Position numbers and translations under genes: made by a program. From Halichondria panicea (taxonomy: Eukaryota; Porifera; Demospongiae; Suberitida; Halichondriidae), in NCBI RefSeq assembly GCF_963675165.1, contig NC_087389.1, positions 2,514,001-2,578,000 on the forward strand: a stretch of DNA of 64,000 bases, read 5' to 3'. Below are positions 23,231 to 33,228 of this stretch, piece by piece. Under the pieces are notes generated by a model that did not search any database, was not told where the DNA came from, and was given only the letters and a program-made list of their open reading frames with translations. Numbering within the stretch: the first letter of the stretch is position 1; each line of letters begins with the position of its first letter.

Positions 23231-23497
23231 TGTGTATGTGTGTGCACTTGACTAATGTGTACATTGTTTACTTAGTTAATTTGTACTGTAGCTATGGTTT
23301 CTGTGTTAAGTAGGTTAATTACTTCCTGTGTGTTAATAATAGATTCTTTGTTGTAAAGAGGCCCTGCGCGTCTCTCTTGTTTTTGGTGCATGTATGATCT
23401 CTGTTTTGTCAGTTGTTACTTTTGTCTATTTTGTTTAATGTTAAATCCTTGTCAAATCTTGAGCTGACTCCGCCGCTTAGCTAGTCAACTCTGCCAA
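23231..23497 (+). repeat. Copia 3' LTR
   Basis: The LTR follows the purine run AAGTGAGGAGGATATTA (polypurine tract, ~23213-23230) and starts TGTGTATGTGTGTGCACTTG. It shares its core with 18801-19028 in the opposite orientation. The end, near CTCTGCCAACA, is less certain. It contains no long duplication of the kind seen in the other LTR. Confidence 0.75.
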
Positions 23498-23603
23498 CAA
23501 TTATAGTGCCTATACTAGTACTAGATGGCTGATGGTTCAGGTAGCTATTTTCATGATTCACCACTGGATTTCTACAATCCACTGGTGACCTATTATTGTT
23601 GCA

Positions 23604-23890
23604 TTGGGAGAAATGGCAGTGGTTGTTGACGACAGTAGGTTTGTCCAGGATGAAATGATTTGGCCGGTCTACGTGGATAACCTGCTGGACAAGTTTGGAA
23701 TGCAAGATGCAAAGTCAGTCAGCACCTGAGGAGGTTGGTTGCTTGTTATATTTGTCGACGAGTACTAGGCCTGACATTTCGTTTGCAGTTAGCAATGTTG
23801 CTAAATATTCCTCTGACCTACTCGCAAACACTGATACCTCAAGGGTACTACGTCTGATAAGAGCCCTGATGATATTCATGGATACTTGGA
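23604..23890 (+). pseudogene. Second Copia family, RT C-terminal fragment
   Basis: The frames read LDKFGMQDAKSVSTPE, then EVGCLLYLSTSTRPDISFAV and NVAKYSSD. These are the connection between the Copia RT thumb and RNase H (K+FGM.DAK..STP ... VG.LLYL...TRPDI.FAV). The sequence differs clearly from the TRPDI region of the 18-23 kb element, so it is a different family. No LTR is seen. Confidence 0.7.
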
Positions 23891-24229
23891 TACTCGGATT
23901 CTGTATCAGCCTAGCTAGAGTATTGACATCAGAGAGAATTATAACATGATAGTGAATAACACGTGGTCACACTGACCTTTACACACTGACCTTTACAAGC
24001 ACACAGAACATTCTAGAACAGAGCTAAATATAGATACACTCATACTCGGGCAAGTCCTACACTCCAGTCCTTTTGTAAGTTATCGTTGTACAGATGGCTG
24101 CTTCGTATAACACCATAGGTTCTGACGATTCGAATTTTAGTTCAGATATCAGCTGGCATAACAGAGAGCTATATATTCAGCTGAGAGAGCAACTGCTTTT
24201 TGCTTCTGCTTTTTGCTTCTCCAGGCAGG

Positions 24230-24930
24230 AACAGGTATCACCTCATCAACCAGAGAAGCACTTGGCAGACCCCCACACAGCACAAGCCATCACGATCGGC
24301 AAGAGCTCCTTTACCGTAATGTGGACCCCCCACCCCACGAGGGGTGGGGGGGGGCCATGTATATCGTAGTGCAACGTGAAGCCTGAGTGAGAATGATGTC
24401 TGGGCCATTCCAGTCTGCCAGAAACCACCGAAGGTCCTCCCGATTGAGACGAACATGATGGTACAGCTGCTTTGCGTAGGTCGAGGTATATTGCGTCCAC
24501 TTTGTTTTGTGCAGCAACTGTAGTTCACCATTCCACGGCGACTGGCATCTCAGAGCAACTTCGAGGTAATGCCGTCGGCTAAGGCTGTGAAAAATTTTGG
24601 GCGCGGACCGTAGCCCGAACGACACCATTGAGATTGGTCCGTCGGGTGGACCAGGACATTCCGATAGGCACTGCTAGCAAAACTGCATTATTGATTGAAC
24701 AATATACCAAAGAGCACAGGTCGGCTCCGTTTACACATCCCCCTCAGGGTCTATTATCAGGCGCCACTTTCCAGGTTGTTGGGGATCACCCCAAACCTAC
24801 TCACGTGGGAATCTATAGGTAGTGGGGTCGACTGCAGAGCGCTGCAGCATTTGAATGAATTTTGCACCAAGTATCGGGTGTGTTCACCTGCACACAGGGC
24901 CGGGCAACTACGTAGTATGTTTACATGACT
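24230..24930 (-). pseudogene. DIRS/Ty3-like reverse transcriptase-RNase H fragment
   Basis: On the minus strand the motifs appear in order from 24830 downward: DSHVSRFGVIPNNL, GKWRLIIDPEG (frame-shifted), MVSFGLRSAPKIF (24590-24628), HHVRLNREDLRWFLADWNG (24390-24450) and ITVKELLPIVMACAVWGSAK (24245-24310). PFGLRSAPKIF, VRLN...DLRWW...WNG and KELLPIV.A..VWG are characteristic of the RT/RNase H of DIRS-type and some Ty3-type elements. A C/G-rich hairpin interrupts the RNase H near 24325-24354. Stops and frame changes show decay. Confidence 0.75.
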
Positions 24931-25399
24931 GCATTGTAAACTTCAGTAGATGAACCAAGATAGGTTTACAGCATTGTAGACTTGAAGTGTATACTATGTG
25001 TAAATGACCACACAGTAAACTAGGTATGCACACTTGGCATTAAAGTTCCTATATTCTTGCTGCATTTTCTTGCATTTGAAACCATGATGTTAACAGAACC
25101 AAAACCATAAGAACCAAAACCATAATTATATAATTATAATAAGCAACAGATAGCTAATGAATGATTTCACTTCAGCTCTACCCGTGATCTCTAGTCATGA
25201 TCAGCTTCTGCATAATTAGAGTAAAAAGAAAGTCCACTGTAGTACTCACCAATGTGATTCAGTGCCAGCAATCTCAGCAGCATTCTCAGCAGCTGTTCGT
25301 GTATTATACATACAAAGTTTGCTACTTACTTCTTCGCAACTCAGGACGTACTGCCCATCAACTGGTGGGCTTGCAACCAGCCCTGGGTTAGGCTTTCTC

Positions 25400-26590
25400 T
25401 AGTCCAAAACTCGAACAAAATCGTCCAGCCCTGTGTATGTATAATATTATCCATTAACTTCTGTGAAACAATTTTGTCTTTTTGTGCGCTCGGTGGACAC
25501 TACTTCTCTAACGAGGTATCCTATACGATTCCATTTTTTTGAATAGTCAAGAAAAACTTGAACTGCTGAGTCGTACCGATTCGATGCCTCGTGTAGCACT
25601 CTTACTTCAAGGGGTATGCCACTCTTGGACCTCCAGTGTATTTTATGCTCATTGGGGTTTTCGGAATCATCTGATTCTTCCGTCATGTACATGAGGTGTT
25701 TCCAATATTTGTCCATTTCATGCCACACTGGTCCGTCTCTTAAATTTCTGTATAGACTGGACACTAGGCACTAGGGTCAGGTAGAACATGACTCACCTTT
25801 CGCTCTCTTTTTTGATTGCTCCCCCTTCCTTCCCAGCCTTCTTCGAGCAGCAGCTGTAAAGTGTAATATGCCGAATATATGCCGACATTAATTATTATAG
25901 AACTTACTCCACAATAGCTGCACCCTCTGCTGCACCCTCTCCTCATCCAATCCCTGCTTTGTGCAGTTCTTTTTTTTGACATTTCAAGTAAACACCCGTT
26001 CATTTCCTTTAGGCAAGTCCATAAGCGTACACATCCCTTGCTCTTATCATCATAAGATTTATTCGTATAGCAGCTTACAATTACGTACCAGATACTTTAA
26101 CCCTTTTTGACAATGCCAGCAGCTGCTCCAATTTTTCCTCAATGCGGATCAATCTGTCCTGCAAGATGAATATGTGTGCACAATATAAATACCTGGTCTT
26201 GTTTGGTAAACGTAGATACAAAGTTTTCCAAGACTTAGAAGAGGCAATTGAACAATGACAGCAGCTTACCATCGACGTATACTACGATGCATAACATACC
26301 TCAGCTTTGGCAGCCTCGAGCATTGCAAGTTTTGTATTCGTTGCATCATACAGTCACTTCTTTTTTTTCGGAAGTTGAGGTTGAGTGGCTTCTGTGTAAT
26401 ATAACTTCCATCTGGAAATTCTGTCCCTTGTGCTCCAAAAAAACCTCCGAGCCATGTTGGAGATCTTTTTTTGTAACACCACATCCATTCTCCAGGGATA
26501 TGCTTGAGACCAATGCCAATGCCTTGACTCTTTTCCCACTTTGTGGGCACTTCAGAATAACTTTGCATGTCCCACTATACATGCAACTAC
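25400..26590 (-). CDS. Hypothetical multi-exon gene, minus strand
   Basis: From 26582 downward a frame reads CKVILKCPQSGKRVKALALV, then LENGCGVTKKDL and FLEHKGQNFQMEVILHR. It ends near 26300 at a GTATGT donor-like site. A short exon (about 26095-26160) bordered by TTGCAG and GTACGT codes for a coiled-coil-like DRLIRIEEKLEQLLALSKRV. Further blocks lie at 25915-26003 (basic; frame disturbed by a 13-bp 'gcagagggtgcag'-type duplication), 25795-25855, and 25447-25764 (WRSKSGIPLEVRVLHEASNR ... FLDYSKKWNRIGY). I do not recognise the protein. The order of coiled coil, basic and acidic segments and the neighbourhood suggest a transposon-associated gene. Exon joining is tentative. Confidence 0.35.
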
Positions 26591-26833
26591 AAAGTCTGAC
26601 TCACAGTGCTGCAAGTTTTCCTCCTCCTTTGATCCCCAATGGGGGTCAGCATCTTAAGTGGTGCCTTTTTTTAGATCTTGCTGGCCTTCTCTGTCACAGG
26701 TTTTACATGTACAGGCTCTGGAGACATCGATGAGGGTGAGGCGTGCAACAGTGAATCCAGTGAATTGAATCCAGTGAATCCATGTCTTCGTCTGATTCAG
26801 TTTCACGTGATTCAGTTGTATAGCTATACTTGA

Positions 26834-27787
26834 CACACGAGATCAACTTTCACAAGATCAACTCCAATTCTTACCAGATCAACTTTGCATGAGGTCAACT
26901 CTCAGTAGATCAACTCCCATAGAATCAACTTTTCATATGATCAACTTCATGGGATCAACTCGATTACAATTTGAATTTAATAAAAAGTGAAATTAGTAAT
27001 AAAAAAAAATTAGAAATTAGATCAGAGTCCAGTAAGATGCTTGATGGCTGATAAATATGCCATGCCTCCTGTGTCAACCAGGAGGAAGAGGCTGACATCT
27101 CTTCTGAGGGTCGGAAGGATGGGAGTGTCTTCGTGTCTAGCAGAGAGGACCTGATAGACTCAAGGCTAGGCAGTTGTGCCAGCACATCCAGCACACCAGC
27201 ACATCCAGCACATCCAGCAGAGTTCTGTTCTTGGCTAATTACCTCCAGTTGATCATCGTAGATCACATTTATGGAGGTACTTTCTTGTCTCAGCTGGATT
27301 CAACCACCACACTCAAACCCTCTGAAGTGGCTCTTGCTGGGCAACCAGCCTTATGGTTTTTGCACCTCCAGATTCTGGTTCCGTCTTATAAATTGAAGGT
27401 TCTTTCCTCCTCTTTCCTCCTCGGTTTGTCTTGTCTTGACGAAATGAGTGCATGCTAGTTCTAGTGGCCCTTTTATCACCTGTCAAAACCTGTCAACCTT
27501 TGGCACAAAATATTTAGCACATGTACTATAGTAATTAGCTATAAAAGAAAGGTCATCAACACCTATAAAAAATAGCTGGATTTTAAAATTGGAGTTGATC
27601 TCAGTTGATTTATAATTAAGCAGCTTCATAAATCACAAATGTAATAAGCCACTCTACTGTAGTTATCTCCGTTGAGTTGACTCTATGAAAAGTTGAAGTT
27701 GATCTACTGAGAGTTGACCTCATGCAAAGTTGATCTGGTAAGAATTGATCTCGTGGGAGTTGATCTTGTGAAAGTTGATCTCGTGTG
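26834..27787. mobile_element. Inverted-repeat element with GATCAACT iterons
   Basis: Both ends start CACACGAGATCAACTTTCAC then AAGATCAACTCC, in inverted orientation. The repeat extends about 95-130 bases through 'ttcttaccagatcaacttt' and 'catgaggtcaactctcagta'. Within each arm GATCAACT or a one-base variant recurs every 14-21 bases (eight times on the left from 26841 to 26960, about seven on the right from 27675 to 27782). The arms are not identical: one lacks a unit the other has. No clear target duplication is visible. Confidence 0.75.
26964..27450 (-). CDS. Unrecognised frame inside the iteron element
   Basis: A minus-strand open frame at 26964-27266 contains LDVLAQLPSLESIRSSLLDT and KTLPSFRPSEEMSASSSWLT. 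It lies wholly inside the inverted-repeat element. Upstream sequence to ~27450 is partly open but interrupted. A 14-bp duplication 'cacaccagcacatccag' near 27186-27215 makes the repeated AGCAGC peptide. I see no catalytic motif. It could be captured sequence or the remains of an element-encoded protein. Confidence 0.25.
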
Positions 27788-27957
27788 AGGCAATCACTTA
27801 AAGATCTCTTTGAATATTATTATGGCTTAAAATAGAACGTTCAAATTTTTCTACAGGAAAACATTAACACTTCAGTGACATTAACACTTCAGTGAAACAC
27901 TAGAATTCGTGCACAATTCGTGCACAAGGTTGCACAGGTGTCACATTGTTCTGAGCA

Positions 27958-28545
27958 TGGCTGAAGGCAATGGAAGATATACCCCACAATTCCAGTTCCG
28001 AGATCAACTTTACATAGATGGCGTCATAGATGGCGTCAAAGCCAGATAGCTAGTGCAGATAGCTAGTGCAGGCACAACGGAAGTACCAATGGACCAAGAT
28101 GATCTTCTAAGTGATGAAGAGACAGCATGGGCAAAGCGATGATGAAGGCAAGCATGGGCGATGAAGGCAGCGTGGACAATCATGACAGCGAACTTGAGTA
28201 AGCTAGCATGTAAGCAAATGCTAGCTTTTTAATTATTCCATATGCAATTAATTATTCCTCTGATTGATTTGGACGAAGATGTGTTTACTCTACGAAAATG
28301 CAATGACATCAGCACTTAGTATGATAATGCAGTTTGTTTCAAGACACAAGTCAGTGACCTGTTGGCTTTGCTATGATTTGATTGATTTGTCCAAGTCCGA
28401 ATCATCTTCCAGACAGTACTTCCACAGTGGTTACAAAAAGAAAACTCTTTGCTCGGATTGTCTTGGACCCCTCACCAACAGCAGAGACAAATGCCCAGTA
28501 ATAGCACGCATGGCGAGCATGCGAGTTGGAAACTCGCAAAATTAA
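27958..28545 (+). pseudogene. Hypothetical fragment with acidic N-terminus and C-x2-C pairs
   Basis: An ATG at 27958 opens MAEGNGRYTPQFQFRDQLYI but stops early because of a duplicated 'agatagctagtgca' (28047-28073). An acidic stretch (MDQDDLLSDEETAWAKR) and a second frame (28264-28545) with CWLCYDLIDL ... KKKTLCSDCLGPL follow. Two C-x2-C pairs ~30 residues apart suggest a zinc ribbon. Acidic start plus C-terminal Cys-rich region is the layout of piggyBac transposases, but the catalytic domain is absent and the link is conjecture. Confidence 0.25.
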
Positions 28546-28576
28546 GTAAGATTATACACTGTACACTTACCCTATA

Positions 28577-28962
28577 GAGTAAGTAATCAAACCTCGGACT
28601 ATACCTATATTCGGACGCGTTTTCCATGGACTCAAAGCAGCTATCCAGATTTTAGCCACATCTACAAGTCACTGGTGCTTGGTACTACCTAGCAGCCAAC
28701 TCTCAGCCTGTTCCTCACAACGACACACTGGTCACGAGCTCTCAAAAACGAGTCCGAAATAATCAAAATACGGACGAAGGTACCGTTATCCGGACACTAC
28801 TTTAGACTGCGTAGCTTGAGATATTTCTAGTTTCTGTGCCTCCTGTACTTCTTCTTAGCTAGATCTACCATCATGCAAAAAATCAGCAGTGGCAGCTGCA
28901 CAACAAACTCCAGAAACCAGACTGAAAATAGCAGCCCCACCCACTAATTTAGGATCTCGGAC
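28577..28962 (+). repeat. Left terminal inverted repeat (386 bp)
   Basis: It pairs with 33576-33961. Inner features shared by both arms are 'attcggacgcg', 'atccggacactac' and 'ggatctcggac', so a short CGGAC/GTCCG word recurs within each arm and may be the transposase-binding word. Confidence 0.9.
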
Positions 28963-29215
28963 GCATGTGCATTGCATATAATTATAGGCAGATCTACACG
29001 TGTTAATGAGCTAGTCTATGCGAGAGTCTATGAGCTATTAGCCAAAAGTCTAAAAGAAAAACTCTCTACCTGAAGGACAAAATCAAAGGAGGGGCAGAGA
29101 ATCGGTGGATTTGTTTGTAAGTGCCACACTAGATCTACATACAGTAGACTATAACTAGAGTGTCTTTATGTGATGATTTTTTGTGTGTATACAGATTGTT
29201 AGTAATTAACTAGGT

Positions 29216-30769
29216 ATGGCTGAAGGCTATATTTTAAGAAGTAAGCTTGCATCACGTCCATCAACACCAGCAGTGTTTGACGGTAGATTTACTCACCAAC
29301 GACCGCTGTACAAGTCATGGGTGGATGACAGTATGAAAAAAGCTATGGAAGCAGTTGTCAAGAATGGAGCAAGTGTTAGAGAGGCAGCAGTTCGCTTTGG
29401 TGTGCCCAAGTCAACTTTGGGGGATCGAATCAGTGGCAGAGTTCAACACGGTGATGTCAGTGGCCCCCTAAAATACCTCTCAACTGCGGAAGAAAATGAC
29501 TTAGCCAAATTCTTGATAAAATGTGCTGGTATTGGATATCCTAAGACAAGATTAGAAGTTATATCTCTTGTCCAAACGATTATTGATTATAAAGGGATTC
29601 ACTCAACTGTTACGGCTGGTTGGTGGCAGAGATTTATCAAGCGAAATGCGAACATCACTTTAAGGGCCCCTTCTCCACTATCAAATGCTCGAGCATATGC
29701 AACAGATCCTGATATCATGAACAGGTACTTTGATCTACTTGAGGAGACTTTGTTCAGCCGTGCTGCATATTTAACATGGATGAAACTGGCCTCCCCATGG
29801 ATCCTAAGGCTTCTAAAAGCGTTTACAGAAAAGGAGAAAAAAATCCTTTAGCATGCTCTAGTGGTAATAAATCCCAGACGACAGTAGTAGCCTGTGTGAG
29901 TGCTGCAGGCTATTGTATGCCACCTTTGGTGATCTTGAATCGGAAGAGTGTTCCGAGCTGCTATAAGGAAGGAGAAGTTCCTGGGACCAAATATGGCCTG
30001 TCACCAAAAGGATGGATTGACCGTGACTTGTTTCACCAGTGGTTTGCTTTTCATTTTCTTCGATATGCTCCTCAAAAACGTCCCTTATTGCTGCTTCTTG
30101 ATGGCCACTCCAGCCACTTTTGCCCGGAAACAGTTCATCTAGCTGATGAACATGATATAGTTGTATTTATTTGTTCTCCCTCCAAACTCTACCCACCTAT
30201 TGCAGCCTTTGGATAAGGGGACATTTTCCCCTTTAAAGACTTATTGGAAACAGGAGTGTCACGAATTTATGAGCAAAAATCCAGGCGAAGTAGTGTCCCG
30301 TTTTACCTTTTCCAAAATTTTGGGAAGATCATGGGAAAGATGTATGAGATTATCCAATGTGCAAGCGGGATTTAAAGTAACCGGTGTGTACCCATTTGAT
30401 CGTGAAGCAGCTTTCAAGCAAATTAATATGCCTTCTGGTGTTGCCAAAAGTTTTTCTCTGCCGTATCAACCCATGTTTAGTCCTGCGCCCAGGAAAAAGA
30501 AAGCTGCAGCTATACATGTAGATCTAGTACGTTATTCAGAAGATGATGATATCAGCTCTGAAGAATCGTTCAGTGACGTACGAGCAGTACATACACCTGT
30601 AGGTGGCAGTTTTGATTATGAGAGTGCAGCACGAGAACCTGGTTTTGGTGAACATGCCAAGATGCCACCCTATACGTCTACTGGTGATACGGATGACAAC
30701 AGTTCCAGTGACACTGATCGTGTGACACCTTTAATTTACTGCAGCCAAGCCAAACCAAAAAAATGCTGA
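29216..30769 (+). pseudogene. pogo/Tigger-type transposase with frameshifts
   Basis: The first block (29216-29850) starts MAEGYILRSKLASRPST. A psq-like helix-turn-helix follows at about residues 35-70 (KNGASVREAAVRFGVPKSTL), then a CENP-B-type second helix-turn-helix ending GWWQRFIKRN (residues ~100-145). The second block (29785-30216) holds IFNMDETGLPMDPKAS (first catalytic Asp) and LLLLDGHSSHF (second Asp). The third block (30161-30769) holds LPPNSTHLLQPLDKG (third Asp) and the C-terminal CMRLSNVQAGFKVTGVYPFD. With the frames in register the second and third Asp are separated by 36 residues (DD36D). Single-base frame changes lie at ~29770, ~30175 (TTCTCCC) and ~30755 (A7 run). Either the copy is dead or the assembly has indel errors. 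Confidence 0.9.
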
Positions 30770-31189
30770 AAACACCCATCCCACCTCCAAGAAAAGTTGA
30801 TCCTTTGAAAGTAAAATCTTGTGGTAAAATTCTCACTAGCAGCGAATGTATGGCTATTATGGATAAAAAAAAAGAAGAGAAAGATGAAAAGGAAAGGCTT
30901 AAGGCTGAGAGAAAGCGTTTGCAGGCTGAGAGGAAGCAATTGAAGGCTGAAAACAAGCGTTTGCTGGCTGAAAAACGAGCTTCGAAGCTATTAGCCAAGA
31001 AATCGGGAAAGAGTGTTTCCACAAAAGTGTCTAAAGCTCAGCATTCCTTATGTGTTGAAAACCCACCTGAACCGGTTTTTACTGCTAAAGAACTTGAACT
31101 TTTTACCACCAGGTTTGAAAATGGTTTTGACCTCACGCATGATGACCGATATAACTTATGGTTAAAAGAAAATGGATCTCCCCAGAATG
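30763..31189 (+). CDS. Lys/Glu-rich coiled-coil segment, probably transposase C-terminus
   Basis: The frame opens at 30763 inside an A7 run that also ends the preceding frame (ATGCTGA overlap), so it is probably the C-terminal part of the transposase in shifted phase. It contains CGKILTSSECMAIMDKKKEE, then about 60 residues of charged heptad-like repeats (ERLKAERKRLQAERKQLKAE). The tail includes ELELFTTRFENGFDLTHDDR and YNLWLKENGSPQN. The coding part most likely ends at 31189, where GTGTGT can act as a 5' splice site in phase 1, matching the phase of all exon-like units downstream. Confidence 0.7.
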
Positions 31190-31359
31190 GTGTGTATATA
31201 GTGTTTGGTATACTGCAGAATGTGCTATAATCATGTTTCTATTGTATTTAGCCAGGCAAAAGCGAGTTACGAAGCCTACTTTCAAAGTGAGAGAAAGCAT
31301 TGGTCAAGGTGGTTACTTCTGCTATTTAATACTGACATAGCTAATATCCATAATTGCAG

Positions 31360-33093
31360 ATTGGAGTGATGCTGATGAGTTGTGCCACGTGACGGGGATA
31401 GATTCAAGTGGCGTATCTGGTGTGTTGATTATTGATTTAGCTATAATTATACAGCTACATAATTATGTTATATATACTTGGATAGCACTTGAATTGAATA
31501 GCCTGCAACATGTCCGCTTAACACGTCATAACTTTCGCTCAATTTGGCGATGCATGAGGCTATTTCTATTGAGCATAATTATAGTACTGCAGTCGACTAT
31601 ACTCGTGATTAATACATTTTCTAACAGATGAAGAGCCAGTCAAGTCCAAGGTACTGTCTGGTAAGTAGGTTTATTTTATAATTATATGCGACCAATTCGG
31701 ATGATGTGCCTTTAGTTGCAGAGCAAAGAAGGAACGCTGGAGTGAGGGCAACTAGAGCTAACCCATCTGGTGAGTGAGTAAATTTAATTATCCCCCTTCA
31801 TATTAGGACCCACCCCCAAAGCAAATCTACCCCCCTGAAACAATTTAAGACTCTTAAAGGTAGCTCTGAACTCCGTCATATTCACATGTATATTATTAGG
31901 AAGCAGTGTTGGATTGAGAGCTACTAAATCTACTAGAGCTAACCCGTCAGGTTAGTGGCATATGTTGTACGTCGCATTCACATACACGTCTATTTTTAGA
32001 GCCCGTAAACAGTGTTGGAGTGAGAGCTACTAAATCTACTAGAGCTAACCCGCCAGGTTAGTGGTTCATGGTACCATAATTATGTTGTCGCATTCACATA
32101 CACGTCTATTTTAGAGCCCGTAAACAGTGTTGGAGTGAGAGCTACTAAATCTACTAGAGCTAACCCGCCAGGTTAGTGGTTCATGGTACCATAATTATGT
32201 TGTCGCATTCACATACACGTCTATTTTAGAGCCCGTAAACAGTGTTGGAGTGAGAGCTACTAAATCTACTAGAGCTAACCCGTCAGGTTAGTGGTTCATG
32301 GTACCATAATTATGTTGTCGCATTCACATACACGTCTATTTTAGAGCCCGTAAACAGTGTTGGAGTGAGAGCTACTAAATCTACTAGAGCTAACCCGTCA
32401 GGTTAGTGGTTCATGGTACCATAATTATGTTGTCGCATTCACATACACGTCTATTTTTAGAGCCCGTAAACAGTGTTGGAGTGAGAGCTACTAAATCTAC
32501 TAGAGCTAACCCGCCAGGTTAGTGGTTCATGGTACCATAATTATGTTGTCGCATTCACATACACGTCTATTTTTAGAGCCCGTAAACAGTGTTGGAGTGA
32601 GAGCTACTAAATCTACTAGAGCTAACCCGCCAGGTTAGTGGTTCATGGTACCATAATTATGTTGTTGCATTCACATACACGTCTATTTTTAGAGCCCGTA
32701 AACAGTGTTGGAGTGAGAGCTACTAAATCTACTAGAGCTAACCCGTCAGGTTAGTGGTTCATGGTACCATAATTATGTTGTCGCATTCACATACACGTCT
32801 ATTTTTAGAGCCCGTAAACAGTGTTGGAGTGAGAGCTACTAAATCTACTAGAGCTAACCCGCCAGGTTAGTGGTTCATGGTACCATAATTATGTTGTCGC
32901 ATTCACATACACGTCTATTTTTAGAGCCCGTAAACAGTGTTGGAGTGAGAGCTACTAAATCTACTAGAGCTAACCCGTCAGGTTAGTGGTTCATGGTACC
33001 ATCTGTTGTCGCATTCACATACATGTGTATTTTTTGGCCCAGGAAGCAATGTTGGAGTGAGAGCTATTAAATCTACTAGAGCTAACCCGTCAG
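31360..33093 (+). CDS. Array of tandem in-phase mini-exons encoding a ~19-residue basic repeat
   Basis: Fourteen exon-like units, each preceded by a (T-rich)AG and followed by a GT donor: 31360-31419 (60 nt), 31628-31660 (33), 31722-31769 (48), 31900-31950 (51), nine of 57 nt starting at 32000, 32115, 32230, 32345, 32461, 32577, 32693, 32809 and 32925, and 33043-33093 (51). Every length is divisible by three. Each unit starts two bases into a codon and ends one base into the next, so all introns are phase 1 like the upstream donor at 31189. The 57-nt units read (E)PVNSVGVRATKSTRANP(P/S) and alternate between Pro and Ser at the end; the earlier units are shortened relatives (QRRNAGVRATRANPS, GSSVGLRATKSTRANPS). 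Donors are GTTAGT in the array and GTAAGT/GTGAGT upstream. The terminal exon is not identified. No similar protein is known to me; the tail would be Arg/Lys-rich and possibly nucleic-acid binding. Confidence 0.65.
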
Positions 33094-33110
33094 GTTAGTG
33101 GTTTAATAGT
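31900..33110 (+). repeat. Tandem repeat of 115-116 bp (exon plus intron unit)
   Basis: The unit comprises the 57-nt exon-like core, the donor, 'ggttcatggtaccataatta' then 'tgttgtcgcattcacataca', and the acceptor. Spacing between unit starts is 115, 115, 115, 116, 116, 116, 116, 116 and then 118 bp. Copies are almost identical in exon and intron alike, so amplification is recent. The first and last units are the most divergent. Confidence 0.95.
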
Positions 33111-33228
33111 ACCGTATTGAAATTGGTAAAGAGCCCACCCAAGTGTGCTGTACATTTCTGGTTCATATATAGTCAAGTTCCTAAATGACAATGTCACTAT
33201 ATATGCATGTTACTCGTCTCAATTAACG

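Noticed and set aside
24322-24356. Hairpin as a bacterial-type transcription terminator
   Set aside because: Eukaryotic context, no T-run following, and it lies inside a degraded RNase H frame.
29948-30142. Separate short open frame overlapping the transposase
   Set aside because: It is an off-frame by-product. The transposase frame there carries the GHSSH motif.
31900-33110. Regularly spaced 115-116 bp repeat that superficially looks like a CRISPR array
   Set aside because: Repeat and spacer are equally conserved, the unit is far too long, there are no cas genes, and the DNA is clearly eukaryotic. The exon/intron reading explains unit borders and lengths better.
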